From assembly GCA_017506865.1 (NCBI GenBank), contig JAFCMP010000004.1:434001-498000 (forward strand): 64,000 nt of DNA, in the 5' to 3' direction. This stretch comes from Tribonema minus (taxonomy: Eukaryota > Sar > Xanthophyceae > Tribonematales > Tribonemataceae). The notes below the pieces were generated by a model. That model was given only the letters and a program-made list of their open reading frames with translations. It made no database searches and was not told the DNA's origin. Position 1 is the first letter of the stretch. Each line of letters begins with the position of its first letter. A program made the position numbers and the translations under genes. Of this stretch, positions 51,531 to 63,290 are shown piece after piece.

Positions 51531-54500
51531 TTTTGAAGTATGTGTTGAGCAGAAGACAATTCACTTTGGATGTTCTGAAGGTGGGGTGGCAGGGACAAGC
51601 TCTGGCCGGCAGTGCCGCAGGTCCATCGCACACGGGAAGGACCTACGACACATGCTGAAACCGGTCGTCCGATCAGTGCGGCTGCGGGGTCGGACAAGCA
51701 CAAAGGCATGAGAAGACGTCTGCAATTGACGGCGGCGCAATACGTCAAGGTACTTGTCGCCTGGCCACATGGGGCACGCCACAGTCGTGCTGGCACAATC
51801 AGTAAGGTAATGGCAGGCAGGGCACACAGCTGATTGCCGCCAATTTTGCTTCCAGTAGCCAATCTGCTGCTGCATGTCATGACATACACCATCGTGTGGC
51901 ACAGCAGTGTCGGCAGGCAGCACGGACACGGACTAACGCAAAGAGCGCGAGTGATGCTCGCCTGTACATGCAAGTATGGCATGGAACACATCTCCTTGGC
52001 AGCAGGTGAATCAACGCCACAGGTGCCGCAGTATACTTATAGCTCAGCGGACGCCTCATAGGGCCTGTAACTAGGTGTCCGCGCGCCATAACTGCAACAA
52101 CACATGCCTCAACTGCCACTGCAGGTTGCAGTTCAGTGAACCTCGCTTCATTAATGCTAAAGGCCAGCAAGATTGTGGAAGTTGTGCATGCATAACTCAC
52201 CAAGCCCCGGCTGCTGTACAATCTTCTTTTGCAGTCCTCCATGATGTGCGCCCACATTTGTAGCATCGGTCTTCAACCTCCGGCTGGGTGGGTGCATGCG
52301 AGGGTGGCACCAAGCTTTGTGGCCAACCTGTGATCCACAAGCACACAAGCATGCATTGTGTGACAATCATGTTCCACAAGACAAATATTTCGTGTTTACT
52401 GAACGAGTTAGACAACGCCCAGCTGCAGAATATCATCATGCACATGTTACAGATATCCCATTTAAACCCAGGCACTCAGACCAGAGAAAACTTGCAACGA
52501 TGTAGGGCGAGCTTTTGCTAGAATCTAGAAAGTTGGAGGCAGTTACCAAGTCGAAAGTATTTGAAGTGAGAACAAGGTGTGCCGCCAGGTGTACTGTACA
52601 TGTGGAGCATCATGACGATAATGGGGAAACGAGAGTAAAACTGAGCCTCACATGAGTGCAGCAGCGCTCATGATGTGAACCTAGCAAACGCTGCCCTGTC
52701 ATACAGACAGCTTGGTGACAATCACAGCACGCTACATGTTGATCGGTAGATTTTGTAGCTAATGATAGAATGGCGAGGCAATGGCAGAGATACTTGTCGT
52801 TATCACCAAGACAAGCATCAAGATGGGGCTGCGGCGGCGACTATAGCATATTGCATTCGAGTCAAATATGTGTGATAACAATGTTTGCGCAGGACTGTCT
52901 TCCCTTGGAAGATGCTTTCGACTTATTTCTGCATGTGCTCTGTTTGCCGGGCGATATGAGTACTCCAGTCTCTGATCTTAAAATGGATACATGCATCTTG
53001 TACCATGCTCGACCAGGAGTCATGCAATCCAAGGCGAGCAAGCTGCAGACAAAGCCTTTTTTTACACCAGCCACATGCCACAATGATAAGGGCGCACCAA
53101 TTGCTGCTCGTTTGAGGGCCCTTGCCATTCTCAGAGGATGTTGGGGTAATACGCAAAAGCTACTGCATGCGCATGCCCCTGGGCTGAGTGTGAACCTGGA
53201 CAGATTGATGAAAGGTCGGGCTCCACGCTAGGGCGTCAAACTACCTCAATACACCTCCACAAAGTGTGTGCCATCAACAGCGCTCGCTTAGTGCAAGTAC
53301 CAAAGTTGCTTACTGTGACCATTGTGAGGGCACAAGGTGGAGTACATTGCTTAATCAAGTGCCGTGTTTGGTTTATTTACATGGGCCAATATGAGCATAA
53401 TACTTGTAGTACATGATAGGAGAGCTGTGCCTACAAAGTCACCAGGTGTTTTACAAGCACAGCGTGAGTATCGGGCCGCGCTTGAGCACCAGACACGACT
53501 TGCCTTGCATGTGACGTCAATCTCGACCAAGTCGGTGATGGTGCAAGCCTTCATGGTGGCCTCGTGCGGTACACTGGCGGCACAGCGCAGGGGAATGGTG
53601 TTCCCACGGGCCTTGCATGACTGCAGGCAGGGTTATGGCAATGTAAAGGAGTGTTTGAGGCTCTCTGTGATCTTTGACACGAGCGTACAAGCTTCTGGTG
53701 ACGATCACTGACCATGGGTCATTGCCAAAAGATTTCTCACAAGCCGAGCAGATGATCAAACAGCATATATTGCATCAAGCACATGGTAGCCTTTGACATG
53801 CGCGGAATCATACAGGGTCAAGCACGGCAAGCAAATGTGTGACAATGCCTCGGTGGGAGGTTTGATGTCTGCAAGGGCGTACATTATGAAGGTATCACTT
53901 CTGCCAAAACACACGAGCGTCAGTAGCACGACACAAAGCCTGCAGCTCCACCGGGTTACAGTCAGAGCCAATTGTTGGTGACACTCAAGCTTGCTTGGAA
54001 CACCTACATACAGGTCGCCTGCATGTCAACAGCTGGTGAGCATCCAGTTCCATTTAACAACCTAGGCAGTTGCGCGTGAGTCTGAACGCGAGGTGTAGGA
54101 TGTACAAGACCTCACGATTTTACAATATCGTGGCCGTGTCAGTGTCAGTCATTGCCTGCGACGAGTAACCGCTTGAATTGGCATTCAGTGCTGGTGTTTG
54201 ATACATGTGCCCATGATGCAGTCATGACGACCATGCATTGTCAATGAATGCTAGACACAAAGCTATCATTGAAACATTCAACGGGCGCTCCATCTTTGAT
54301 GCAATTGTTGCCAACTTGTCTCTGCGCATGCGGGGCCCCTCACTTACACACACATGATGGCAAATGGCCATCCTGCCTCCTGAACATAACGCCTCACCCT
54401 AGAGAAATCCTTCCCCACCACAAAGCAGCTGATGGACGGGAAGGCGAGCCAGCGGCAACCTCTGGGCAGCTTTATCCGATTAGTCCGAGGGGCATGGTCC

Positions 54501-56386
54501 CAATACCGCTAAGAGAACTTCCGCCGGCCAGTGATGCCAGAGCTTTACTACATTTCACACTGAACACTTCCAAATCACTCAACGCTGTCGTCCATGGATT
54601 GCCTCGAAGACAGGAATCACAAAGCCTGTAGGCATGCACATGAGTGTGTATCTTGGCCAGTCAAATGTACCGCAGGTGCCTTGACTTGTTTGTCGGTGTT
54701 GAGGCAGAAGTGCAAGTGGTACACATGCGCCATTGCGTAAGGATGCATCAAGCGCAGATGCATGGATGCCACACACCCTTATGATATAGCCAGAGATCAC
54801 GAATCAGAACAACAGCTTGAACACTGTGATCTGCAGTTTAGCAGGGAAACCTGATGTAGAATCAAGCAGAGCTTGCAGCAAGGGCACGGAAGAGAACATG
54901 CGGGTCCGTAAGCGGGTCCGCAAATCCAGAGCTCCACGACTGCTGCTGCTACATATGCCATATGAGCTTGAATGTGCAGTCCAGGCCTGCAGAAAGAAGC
55001 ATGGCCACGGAAGCACCCGTTAACACCTGCACAGCTTGAAACAGATGAGTGCAGAAGCTGTGAACCCCCAACTACCCAGATGTTATATTGGCCTGTCTCC
55101 AACTTGCAGGACGATTGGGAAGCACAGGCAGATGTATATAGGCTAAGATGGGTGGACACTGTTGCTGGCGACACAGTCCACGCTTTTATTATTTTCAGGT
55201 TGAGGCCCGAACTAATGATAAAGGTAGAGAATGTGATAAGTAACATAGAAACATATCAGCTCTGGGTCTGGGTCCCCCAAGAGAGGTATCAGGATCGCAA
55301 CACCTCTCCGTGCTTTCAACATCCTGGCATACGAAAATGAAGGCAGAGCGCGATCCAATACAGGTTGAGCCCACAACCCGACGACTAAAAGAGACAACCG
55401 ATCGCTGAATCAGCATCAACTGTGAGTTGTTCCAGAAAATAAGGTGATCCATATCACAGCAGCTGCTCTCGTTACTTGCCATCTCGCAAGGGAAAGTGGG
55501 ACCCAGGAGAGACCTCCAGCAGACAGCACCAGCAGATAGCAGCTCACATGGGTAGGCGTTACCAAACACTAATTTGGTCAAAAACTTCGCACCTTCAAGT
55601 TGCTCGTCCTCAGCGGCTCCTCCAGCAGCTGCCGACGGAGTAAAGTCAACAGCTTCGGTCACGTAACCTCCTTCATCAGCAGGGCACCCTGTGCAAGCTG
55701 CTCTGATGCGCCGGCGACGTGTGTTCTAGGCTATGCTGCTGTGCTGCTGCGCTGCCGCAGCAGCTTCAAGGTGCAGCTGCTGCTGCTCCGATGGTGCCGC
55801 CGCATTGGCGAATGCCTCCCTCAGCCCTTTCCGCAGCAGCCAAATGCATTTGAGGCTGATTCGTGCGCAGTGGCCATGTCATTTCTGGAAAGAACGCCAG
55901 CAGCACTCAGAAATGGCAGTGGAACGCCTTTGCGACCTGCAGAAATGCATTTCTGGCCATTTGGCAGGGCCTCTCGCAGCGTTGGTGGATGCCTTGGGAG
56001 CAGAGGCTCTGCCGCCTTCGCCAATAATGTCGAAATGCTTTTGACCTCATTCGCGCACTTTCTGGGCGCAATTCTCGACTGGATTTGGCCCACAAATGCA
56101 TTTCTGCTTGCACCTAGACGCAAGCGAGCTAACAGAGGTGGATGCGGGAAGACCAAGGTACATAACACAATCGACGCCCATGCACGCCAATTTGCAATTT
56201 AGCTTACCTGTTGAACGCTTCAGTAGTACCATGGAGGTACTCCCGCGCTGTTGCCGCCCCTCTGCCATTGCTTGCCCATCAAAATCAAATCAAACCGGAG
56301 TTCGATTCAAAGCCAGCTTGCTGCGTTCGCTGATGTCATCTGAGCGCGTGCCGTGTGAATCGCTCCTGCCCGCTGCTGCTGCAGTC
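51531..56386. other. Intergenic, mostly non-coding
   Basis: Nearly 5 kb without a gene I can defend. Weak candidates: a 37-codon open frame at 54244-54357 (NARHKAIIETFNGRSIFDAI) that reads like a real exon but has no partner, and a minus-strand open frame at 55195-55662 (EDEQLEGAKFLTKLVFG) of unknown identity. A cluster of AAATGCATTT words occupies 55845-56105. Confidence 0.4.
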
Positions 56387-59300
56387 ATGGACGCCAGGAA
56401 ACGTGAAAAGCTAGATCAACTGCTGCACGAGCTGTTTCCTGAGGAGGACGTGGACTTGCTCTTTGGAGAGGAGACCAGACAAATCCTGGTGGATCACAAT
56501 CTGTGGACTAAGGTCGCTATTAAGGGCTCCCTTGGGCGGCTGGACGAGCTGCTGCAGAAGGACACTGGTGCCGCGGGGGCGCTCAGAGAGGTTTTGGCAG
56601 GTACGCCAAAGTACATGCAATAGTGCTGGCCATGCCATGTGCATATTCAGCATTCATGTCCTAATGTCCTTCCATGTCAAGGCAATCTTCACTCAAGGCA
56701 ATCCTTCACGTCAAGGCAATCTCTATGCAACTGTTTGCTAACAATCTACTAGTATGTCCTGTTTCTGGAGTCATCGTAGCATTGTGCATGTACTGCCGCT
56801 TGTGGCCTGCTGCACGATAGCGCGCGTACCAAGGCTGCTTATGCTGTTCACGACGTACCCGCATGCTTGTGACATATGCAGGCGCACGCCTTGATTCTAT
56901 GGTAATGGCTCACCTTTTGTGGTGCGCTGTCTGCGCATTTGACGTACACACCACATGTGATCACGCTCTCAGGGCCTTTGTAGAATACGTGTACGTCGTT
57001 GACTCAGTGCTGTGCCGTCGGCTGACCATTATTATCATAAGAAAAACTGCATATTTTGGGCTGCCCATGCCGACCATCGTTTATTGGTCTGAAGTCAAAG
57101 GGCGCTTTGTGTAACCCATGCATGCCAGCTTGTCTCGCATGTTGAGGCAATGGCACTACAGGCCTGCTCACGACAACTTTGTTCACATTAGATTCCGAAT
57201 AATATACTGCTCACATGAGATTAGTGGGTCAGCTGTGATTTTCTTTAGCTGCAAATATGTGAGGATCGTCATGGTAGCATATACTTCGAAGTAAAGTGCA
57301 AGCGTTGCAGAACAGGCAACAACACAGACAACGGAAGCAAAGCAAAGGCACTGTTGTAGTTGCAGGATGGAGCCCTGCCACGTGGCAGCTGCTCAGCAGT
57401 AGCAGCAGCGGCTACATGTGTGTCAGTCACTTATCACCATCAGCTGGTCTGCCGCTGCCGATATCCCTTGCGAAAAAGCACCTGAACCCAAAGGCCACCA
57501 TACTGGGTAGTATACACGCTACTCTATGAGGTGGAGAAGGCGTCAAAAACCTGAGTGCAGCATGAATAAAAATGTATAGAGTTCACAAGCTTTGCACCTA
57601 TAAGCGTATATATAATGTATGACGTATCAAAACGCATATTTATATACTTAAACTCTCCAACACGTGGCCGATACTTTGCCCCACCACGTTATGCCTCTTG
57701 CCTTGTCCTTCGTTTTCGTTCGCACCTGCGAAAGCCGGAGCTGGTGCTGCTGATGGCGGTAGCGGTGCTGCGGCTGCAGGTGAGATGGTTGCTGTATGCA
57801 TTGCAAATGTTCTTGTCATTTCCTGCAGAGGTTGCATATGGCGCAGTGATGGTCACCTGTACCCTGGAGGTCTGTCTTCTGTTGTGGGCAGCGTACTTTC
57901 ACAGGGGCGCAGTGTAGTGCACCTCCACAAAGATGCGTTCCATGCGCTCTCTCGCCACTATAAAGCCCTGGGTGAATCCTTGCAGTGCATATCTGCTGAG
58001 GGCGTACCAGGTGCAGTACTATTTTCAGATGCACATATCTGACGAGCATTATCCCTCGCCCAATGTTCTATTGTTGTAGTAATCAATTACGTTTGGCAAA
58101 AGTTTTGTGGGCGTATCGAAGCAGTTTGTGGCCTTTTGATGCTTACACATTTTTGGTCAACTGTTCGGTTTTGCAGTTGCGAGAGGCACAGGAGTGTTGG
58201 TAGCACGACAACTTATGCATATGTGTGGCTATGTGCATGCGGCATGTAATTTGCCTGCCAACTCATACCTCTGCGCCTCGTCTGACTTTGCATTCAGGGG
58301 CCGGCAGTGGCGCGGCTGCAGCTGTGATGGTGTTGCATGCTTGCTTAAGCTCTAGTGTTGTTGGTAGGGGCTGTGACTCTTGCAGCTGTCGCAATCATCA
58401 CCTGCATGCTTGCGCTGCTGCATCACATTTGAAGTTGCTTCTATGCCTGCAACTTGTTGCCTGACCATCACTGATGCACCTTGTCACGTATGCGCCTATT
58501 GGGGTGGGCACCCCAACTCTGTGTCCCACATTCGCAGCTTTGGCGGAGATGCGTGCTGAGAATGCAGCGCGAGATCAGGAGATGGCGGAGCTGCGTGCAC
58601 AATTTGACGCACTCAGCGTCACCACTCAAACGGCTGGCGCTGTCGGTCAACGAATTGTGAGCAGCATGGCATGGAACAGCACCTCAAACGATGAAGAGAT
58701 GCGGCGTTTGCTCGGCACCAGCCTGGAAGGTAAGATGCTCGAATGCCCACCTGTCACATTCCCACTTGTTTATGCCCTGGCTCGAATGTTGGGCCGTACA
58801 AATGGCTACGCACAACAAGTTACGACTCTAACGGGACGCTGACAGCGTGCATCGAAAGAACGCGTTGCGAGATGACGCGATTATACTTTGTGGCACATCC
58901 CCTTGTCTCGCAGGAAGTACCTTGACATTGCTTGCATCTTTGCATGGCTTGTTATTCTCTGCAGATGCGCGATCCATTTGTACCGAGCTCTTTGCCACAC
59001 TGCGGAAGCGGGGGATCAACAGCGTGGATCAACTGGTGAAGCGGGAGGTGAAGCGGCGTCAGCAAGCAAATCAGCCTGTTGGGAGGCAAGACAGGAAAGA
59101 GGACAAGGTGCAGCTTGGCCTGGGATACCTCCTGCAGCTCATCAAGGAGATTGGGGATAAGAAAGGGATCAGGTGGTAAGTGTTCAGTTCACGACGCTCT
59201 GCTGGTATGTGCCACGGGTGTGCTGTGAGGCATGGAGCGTAGAATTCAGTGTCCTAGTAGGTCACAAGCAACACCACCATGTTCGGCACCCATCCTTATA

Positions 59301-61105
59301 ACCATCTTGAAGCCGGCAATGTTTGCAGCTTTTTAGATTTTTGCTTGTTCGCACTTGCGTGGCTGTCTACGTGCCTTTGCTGTTGGGATGACATAATCAG
59401 TTTTGAACTTGTCAGTTCAATAATGTCAAACGTCTAGCTTCACGGCAACCCTCAAGCCTTGTGCATTCTTCTTTGCAAGGCCCTGACTTGATCTGCTTCT
59501 CGCTTGCGCTGCAACATGGTGTTCGTGACAGGTGCTGGCATCTCAGAGACACATCTGATTCAGGCCTTGATGGACCAAGAGGGCGCATTGACTTTAGCTT
59601 CTTGGCAAGTGAGCTTGCCACCTGGAGTCAGTTCCTGTTTGGGGTGGAGGTCAAGTCCACGCTCAAGGAGCTCAGCGCACTGCACTTCCAGGCCGTCGGT
59701 CAGCTCCTGGATCGGAGCCCAAACGTGTTCCGGCATCAGCCGTCTACACGCAGCTGCATGTTCGGGGTCGCGGCTGGGGCGGATGCGCTCCAGGTGCTGT
59801 GCTTGCAGCGCAACCACCGTGTGCGTGCGCACACTACCGTTGTGGGCTTCAGCCTGGTGGAGCACTCGGACGGTATGGAGTGGCTGGTGCTGCTGCTGTT
59901 GGCACCATTGACGGCGCACACCTTCCAGCCATCACTTCCGCCAGTTCTGCCGGAGCCATTTGCGGACATCACCAACATGGTGCTTGCAGATTTCACCACT
60001 GGGGCCAAGTCCACCGTGTCTACGAGCTCTGGCACCCGTGGCAACCAGGTGTGGCAGGGTTTCTGGCGTGCTCGCAACATGAAGGTGGCGATCAAAACAG
60101 GCTCTCAGCAACATACCTCAGCTGAGGTGAGCTGTGGGTTCTCATGCATGAGCAGCAGTAGAGCGCATATCGTGGTGCATCATCGGCGCTGTTTAGCTGT
60201 CAGAATTCTGCAATGCATGTGCACCCTGTTGGCCTGGTTAACACGTCGTACGTATGGTTGCCTATTTTCTCATGTGGCTAGGTAACCTTGCAATCATCCA
60301 TCGGGTATTGGAGAGCATTCTGTAATTACAGTTTCAAAGCTCGTCGCTGACCTAAACTTGACAGAAGCAACCCTACTGCTCATGTCATATCGCGTGCCAT
60401 TGACATCCCGCGTCACGCACTCACGCCCATGTTGATGTGCAGGTCCACATGTTGCAACGCTTGGCGAGCATCAAGAATGTCATTCGCCTGGAGGGGCAGG
60501 GCGTCACCTGTGACGGGCACTTTTTGGTGACTTCGCCATACGGCCGCCGTCTGAAGCCCACAGACTCTGCGCACGTGATGCTGAGAGCAGTCCGTGACGT
60601 AGCATCAGCGCTCGCCATGATGGCAGCTGTTGACCCGCCAATCATCCACAGGGACATATCAATTGGCAACATTGTCGTTGGCAGCAGCAGCAGCAGCAGC
60701 GAGGAGACGAGCGCGTACCTGATAGACTTTGCCACTGCGCTCGCCGAGACAAGTCAGAGCTCTGACCCAGAGACCATCACTGGCACATACATCTTCATGG
60801 CTTGTCAGGTCATGCTGACTGGGGTGCACAGTATCAAGACAGACCTCGAGAGTCTATTCTTGGTGCTGCTATACCTGGCCTGTGATGAGCGGGTGCCCTG
60901 GGCACGCGCACCCAGTCGCAGGATGTCGTGTGCGCTGAAGATCCAGGCACTCACAATGTCGCATGACACTCTGTTTGCACAGACCCGTGATGATCTTCTC
61001 CCCGCAGTCACTAGTCTCCACGAGCTGTTTAAGATCTTACCAGCAGGCAGCCAATGGCGTGACTCCTGCAGCATTTCTGCAGCGGCTCGAGCAGTGCATG
61101 GCTGA
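56387..61105 (+). CDS. FunK1-like kinase with coiled coil and endonuclease-like domain
   Basis: Five exons with consistent phases: 56387-56600, 58538-58729, 58965-59175, 59532-60126 and 60443-61105, giving 624 residues. Residues 1-71 are acidic and helical (LDQLLHELFPEEDVDLLFGEE), 72-135 include a coiled coil (EMRAENAARDQEMAELRAQ) and 140-205 are basic. Residues 206-330 hold a restriction-endonuclease-like core with D226 in GRIDFSF and E245-V-K247 in FGVEVKS. The kinase follows: VAIK Lys394, Glu404, HRDISIGN 473-480 and D499 in IDFATAL (DFA instead of DFG), then DLESLFLVLLYL. The HRD-x-S and DLES patterns fit FunK1 kinases, which are common in fungi, and the related kinases of Crinkler-type proteins. 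The +1 frame near the end (FLQRLEQCMAELR) looks more natural than the predicted tail, so a late splice or frameshift is possible. Intron 1 is long (1.9 kb); further exons may hide there. Confidence 0.7.
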
Positions 61106-61489
61106 GCTGAGATAGCTCCGTTCCCAGCGATTCAACATCGTGGTGGTTGACTCAATACCTTGATGAATAGAACGCCTCAATTCGCAGTGCACTCTCAAAG
61201 GTGCACCATAATGAGCAACATTGCATTTTGAAGCTGAGTGATGATGTGTTGTGCGCCAGTGTCCGTCTTTTTTCCTAAAACATGGTGCCCACTGCTGGCG
61301 TCGCTGACAATTCCATTAGTATTTCATGTGCTTAAAACTTCACACTACCGTCCAACCACCTAACAAATAAGGACCTTGCCAGTAACTTTGGGTGGATTTC
61401 GAGTTCTGCGTGACTCACATGGCACAGTTGCAGCAGCTCTTCTCTGTCAACAAGAGATACTGCAGAAGCGGCACACTTAAGTGGACTCT
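61106..61489. other. Region after the kinase gene
   Basis: No gene seen. A TGTAA at about 61489-61493 is a candidate poly(A) signal about 385 bases after the stop codon. Confidence 0.4.
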
Positions 61490-62030
61490 GTAATGTGTAC
61501 GTTACAGTCACAGTCCTGTAAAATTATCTATTGGGAACACCAGCCTGAAAGGCTGCCTGGCTTGCCTGCCTGCCTGCCTTGCACAAGGCAGTACTCATAT
61601 TCTCGTTACGGTATTAGAAAAGGCCGCGAGGGAGGCCGGTCGTTTGTGTGGACAGCATAGGGAGTCTGTGGGTGGCACAAGGCAGTACATCGTCTAGTTC
61701 ATATTGAAATCACTTTCTTGTGAAAAGTGGAATGTGTTGTGTAAACACTACAGTTACAATCCGGTAACGGTAGATGTTGGGATCACCAATCTGAAAGGCT
61801 GCCTGCCTTGCACAAGGCAGTACATCGCCTAGTTCATATCTGAAATCACTTTTTTGTGGAAAGTGGAATGTGTTGCATAAACACTACAGTCACAATCCGG
61901 TAACGTAGATGTTGGGAACACCAATCTGAATGGCTGCCTGCCTTGCCTGCCTGCCTGCCTGCCAGCCTTAAACAAGGCAGTACATTTCCATAGTCCATAC
62001 CTGCAAAATGCTTATTTATGTTGTGTAGGT
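61490..62030. repeat. Minisatellite with TGCC runs
   Basis: Two nearly complete tandem copies (about 61675-61811 and 61812-61975) plus partial copies on both sides. The unit includes CACAAGGCAGTACATCG, GTGGAATGTGTTG, CACTACAGT-ACAATCCGGTAACG and a variable TGCC microsatellite. The stretch 61628-61665 also resembles 37427-37470. Confidence 0.8.
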
Positions 62031-62071
62031 CCACAACCCCGCAGCCTGACCAGCTGACAGGAATTGCATAC

Positions 62072-63290
62072 TTATATGCAAAGTGTAACAGCACACCACA
62101 TCCACGCCTTGCTGTAGCATCTACAGACCGGTCCAGTCCAGACCGCTGCTCCAGGACCCTCCCCCACATCATCCCCGTAACCCCCTGCGTACCGCGTCAC
62201 AGCCATCATGATATGATCCATCACGTGTGCAGACAAAGCCATCTGCAATGAGGCCGACAGCGCAGCTCCAATGCGCAACATGCCAATACCCTTGAGCGCA
62301 CGTGGCCGTGCTGAGCCTGGTGCCGCCTCCCTTGCGGACCACTCCTCCACCATTGCCCCCAACAGCTTCCTCCTCTCCTCGCGAAGAATGCTCAACCACC
62401 CAATTGCCAAGTGGCAAGTTTGTAGCGATTCTGGTCATAATGACCAGAGAAGTGGGTGTGTTTGTCGGCCTCCCGGTCCTTGCAGCATTGCACGGGATCG
62501 CGCATGGTCTTCCGTGCACTGGACATGCACTGCGCCTCGAAGCATGTGACATTCACCATGAATGGAAGGTGGCACGCAGTCCCGTCGTAGCCCGCGAGCA
62601 GAAAGGCGTGGGCAGGCAGCACTATGTCTATCCGCCGGTCTGGCTCGTCGCATGCGATAAAGGGCGTGCGATCTTCGTCCGCAACTTGCACCCTGAGGTA
62701 GTGCTGACACAAACGCTGCATTACTTGTTTAATCCAATTATGGACTAACGAATCGTGCCGCTTCGCCTCCTTCGCGCCGCAGAGTTGCGCATGCAGTGCG
62801 TCACCTGGTCGCCCTTGGCAAGTTTTGCGATTGATGAGGACCGGGTTGTACTTTTCCGTTGCTCGCTCCACTCCCACCGCTCTTTCCAAAGCTAGCTGCC
62901 AAGGCCTGCCGTCAAACTTCGCTGAAGCCCCCCCCCCATTAATTCAGTGATGAATGCTTTAATAATGGAATGTTTGTCATGCTGGGAGCGGAAGCGAGCT
63001 AGCTGTTGCACAAGGCAATCACCCGTCAATATGCGCTTGATCTCCGCCTCCACATTGTCCGCCCATGCGTTGGCTAGTCTCCCCTCTAATAGCCTCTGAG
63101 ACGGTGGCTGCTGCGCTGCATCCTCTCCCCTGCTGCACTGCAAGTAGAGTGCTGCAGCATCCACCCCCTCTACATCACCAGCCCCAGCTGCTGGCTGCAG
63201 CAGAGGAGGCGCAGCTACCGCCAACGCTGCCGCTGCCGCTGCCGCTGCCTCTTGCTCAGGAAGCTGGCGACTGCGTCCGATGACTCTCCC
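62072..63290 (-). pseudogene. Decayed non-LTR retroelement tail (endonuclease-like)
   Basis: Three minus-strand frames (63293-62892, 62889-62392 and 62410-62072) overlap or abut. They contain ANAWADNVEAEIKRILTGD, RHDSLVHNWIKQVMQRL, then RRIDIVLPAHA and FMVNVTCFEA, which correspond to the R-x-D and DVT motifs of restriction-like endonucleases (here Asn replaces the second Asp). The helical tail MLRIGAALSASLQMAL matches the fragment at 45070. Frame breaks and the lost Asp indicate a dead copy. Confidence 0.45.

Noticed and set aside
61490-62030. LTR pair
   Set aside because: Copies are adjacent tandem units without TG...CA ends or an internal region; a minisatellite explains them.
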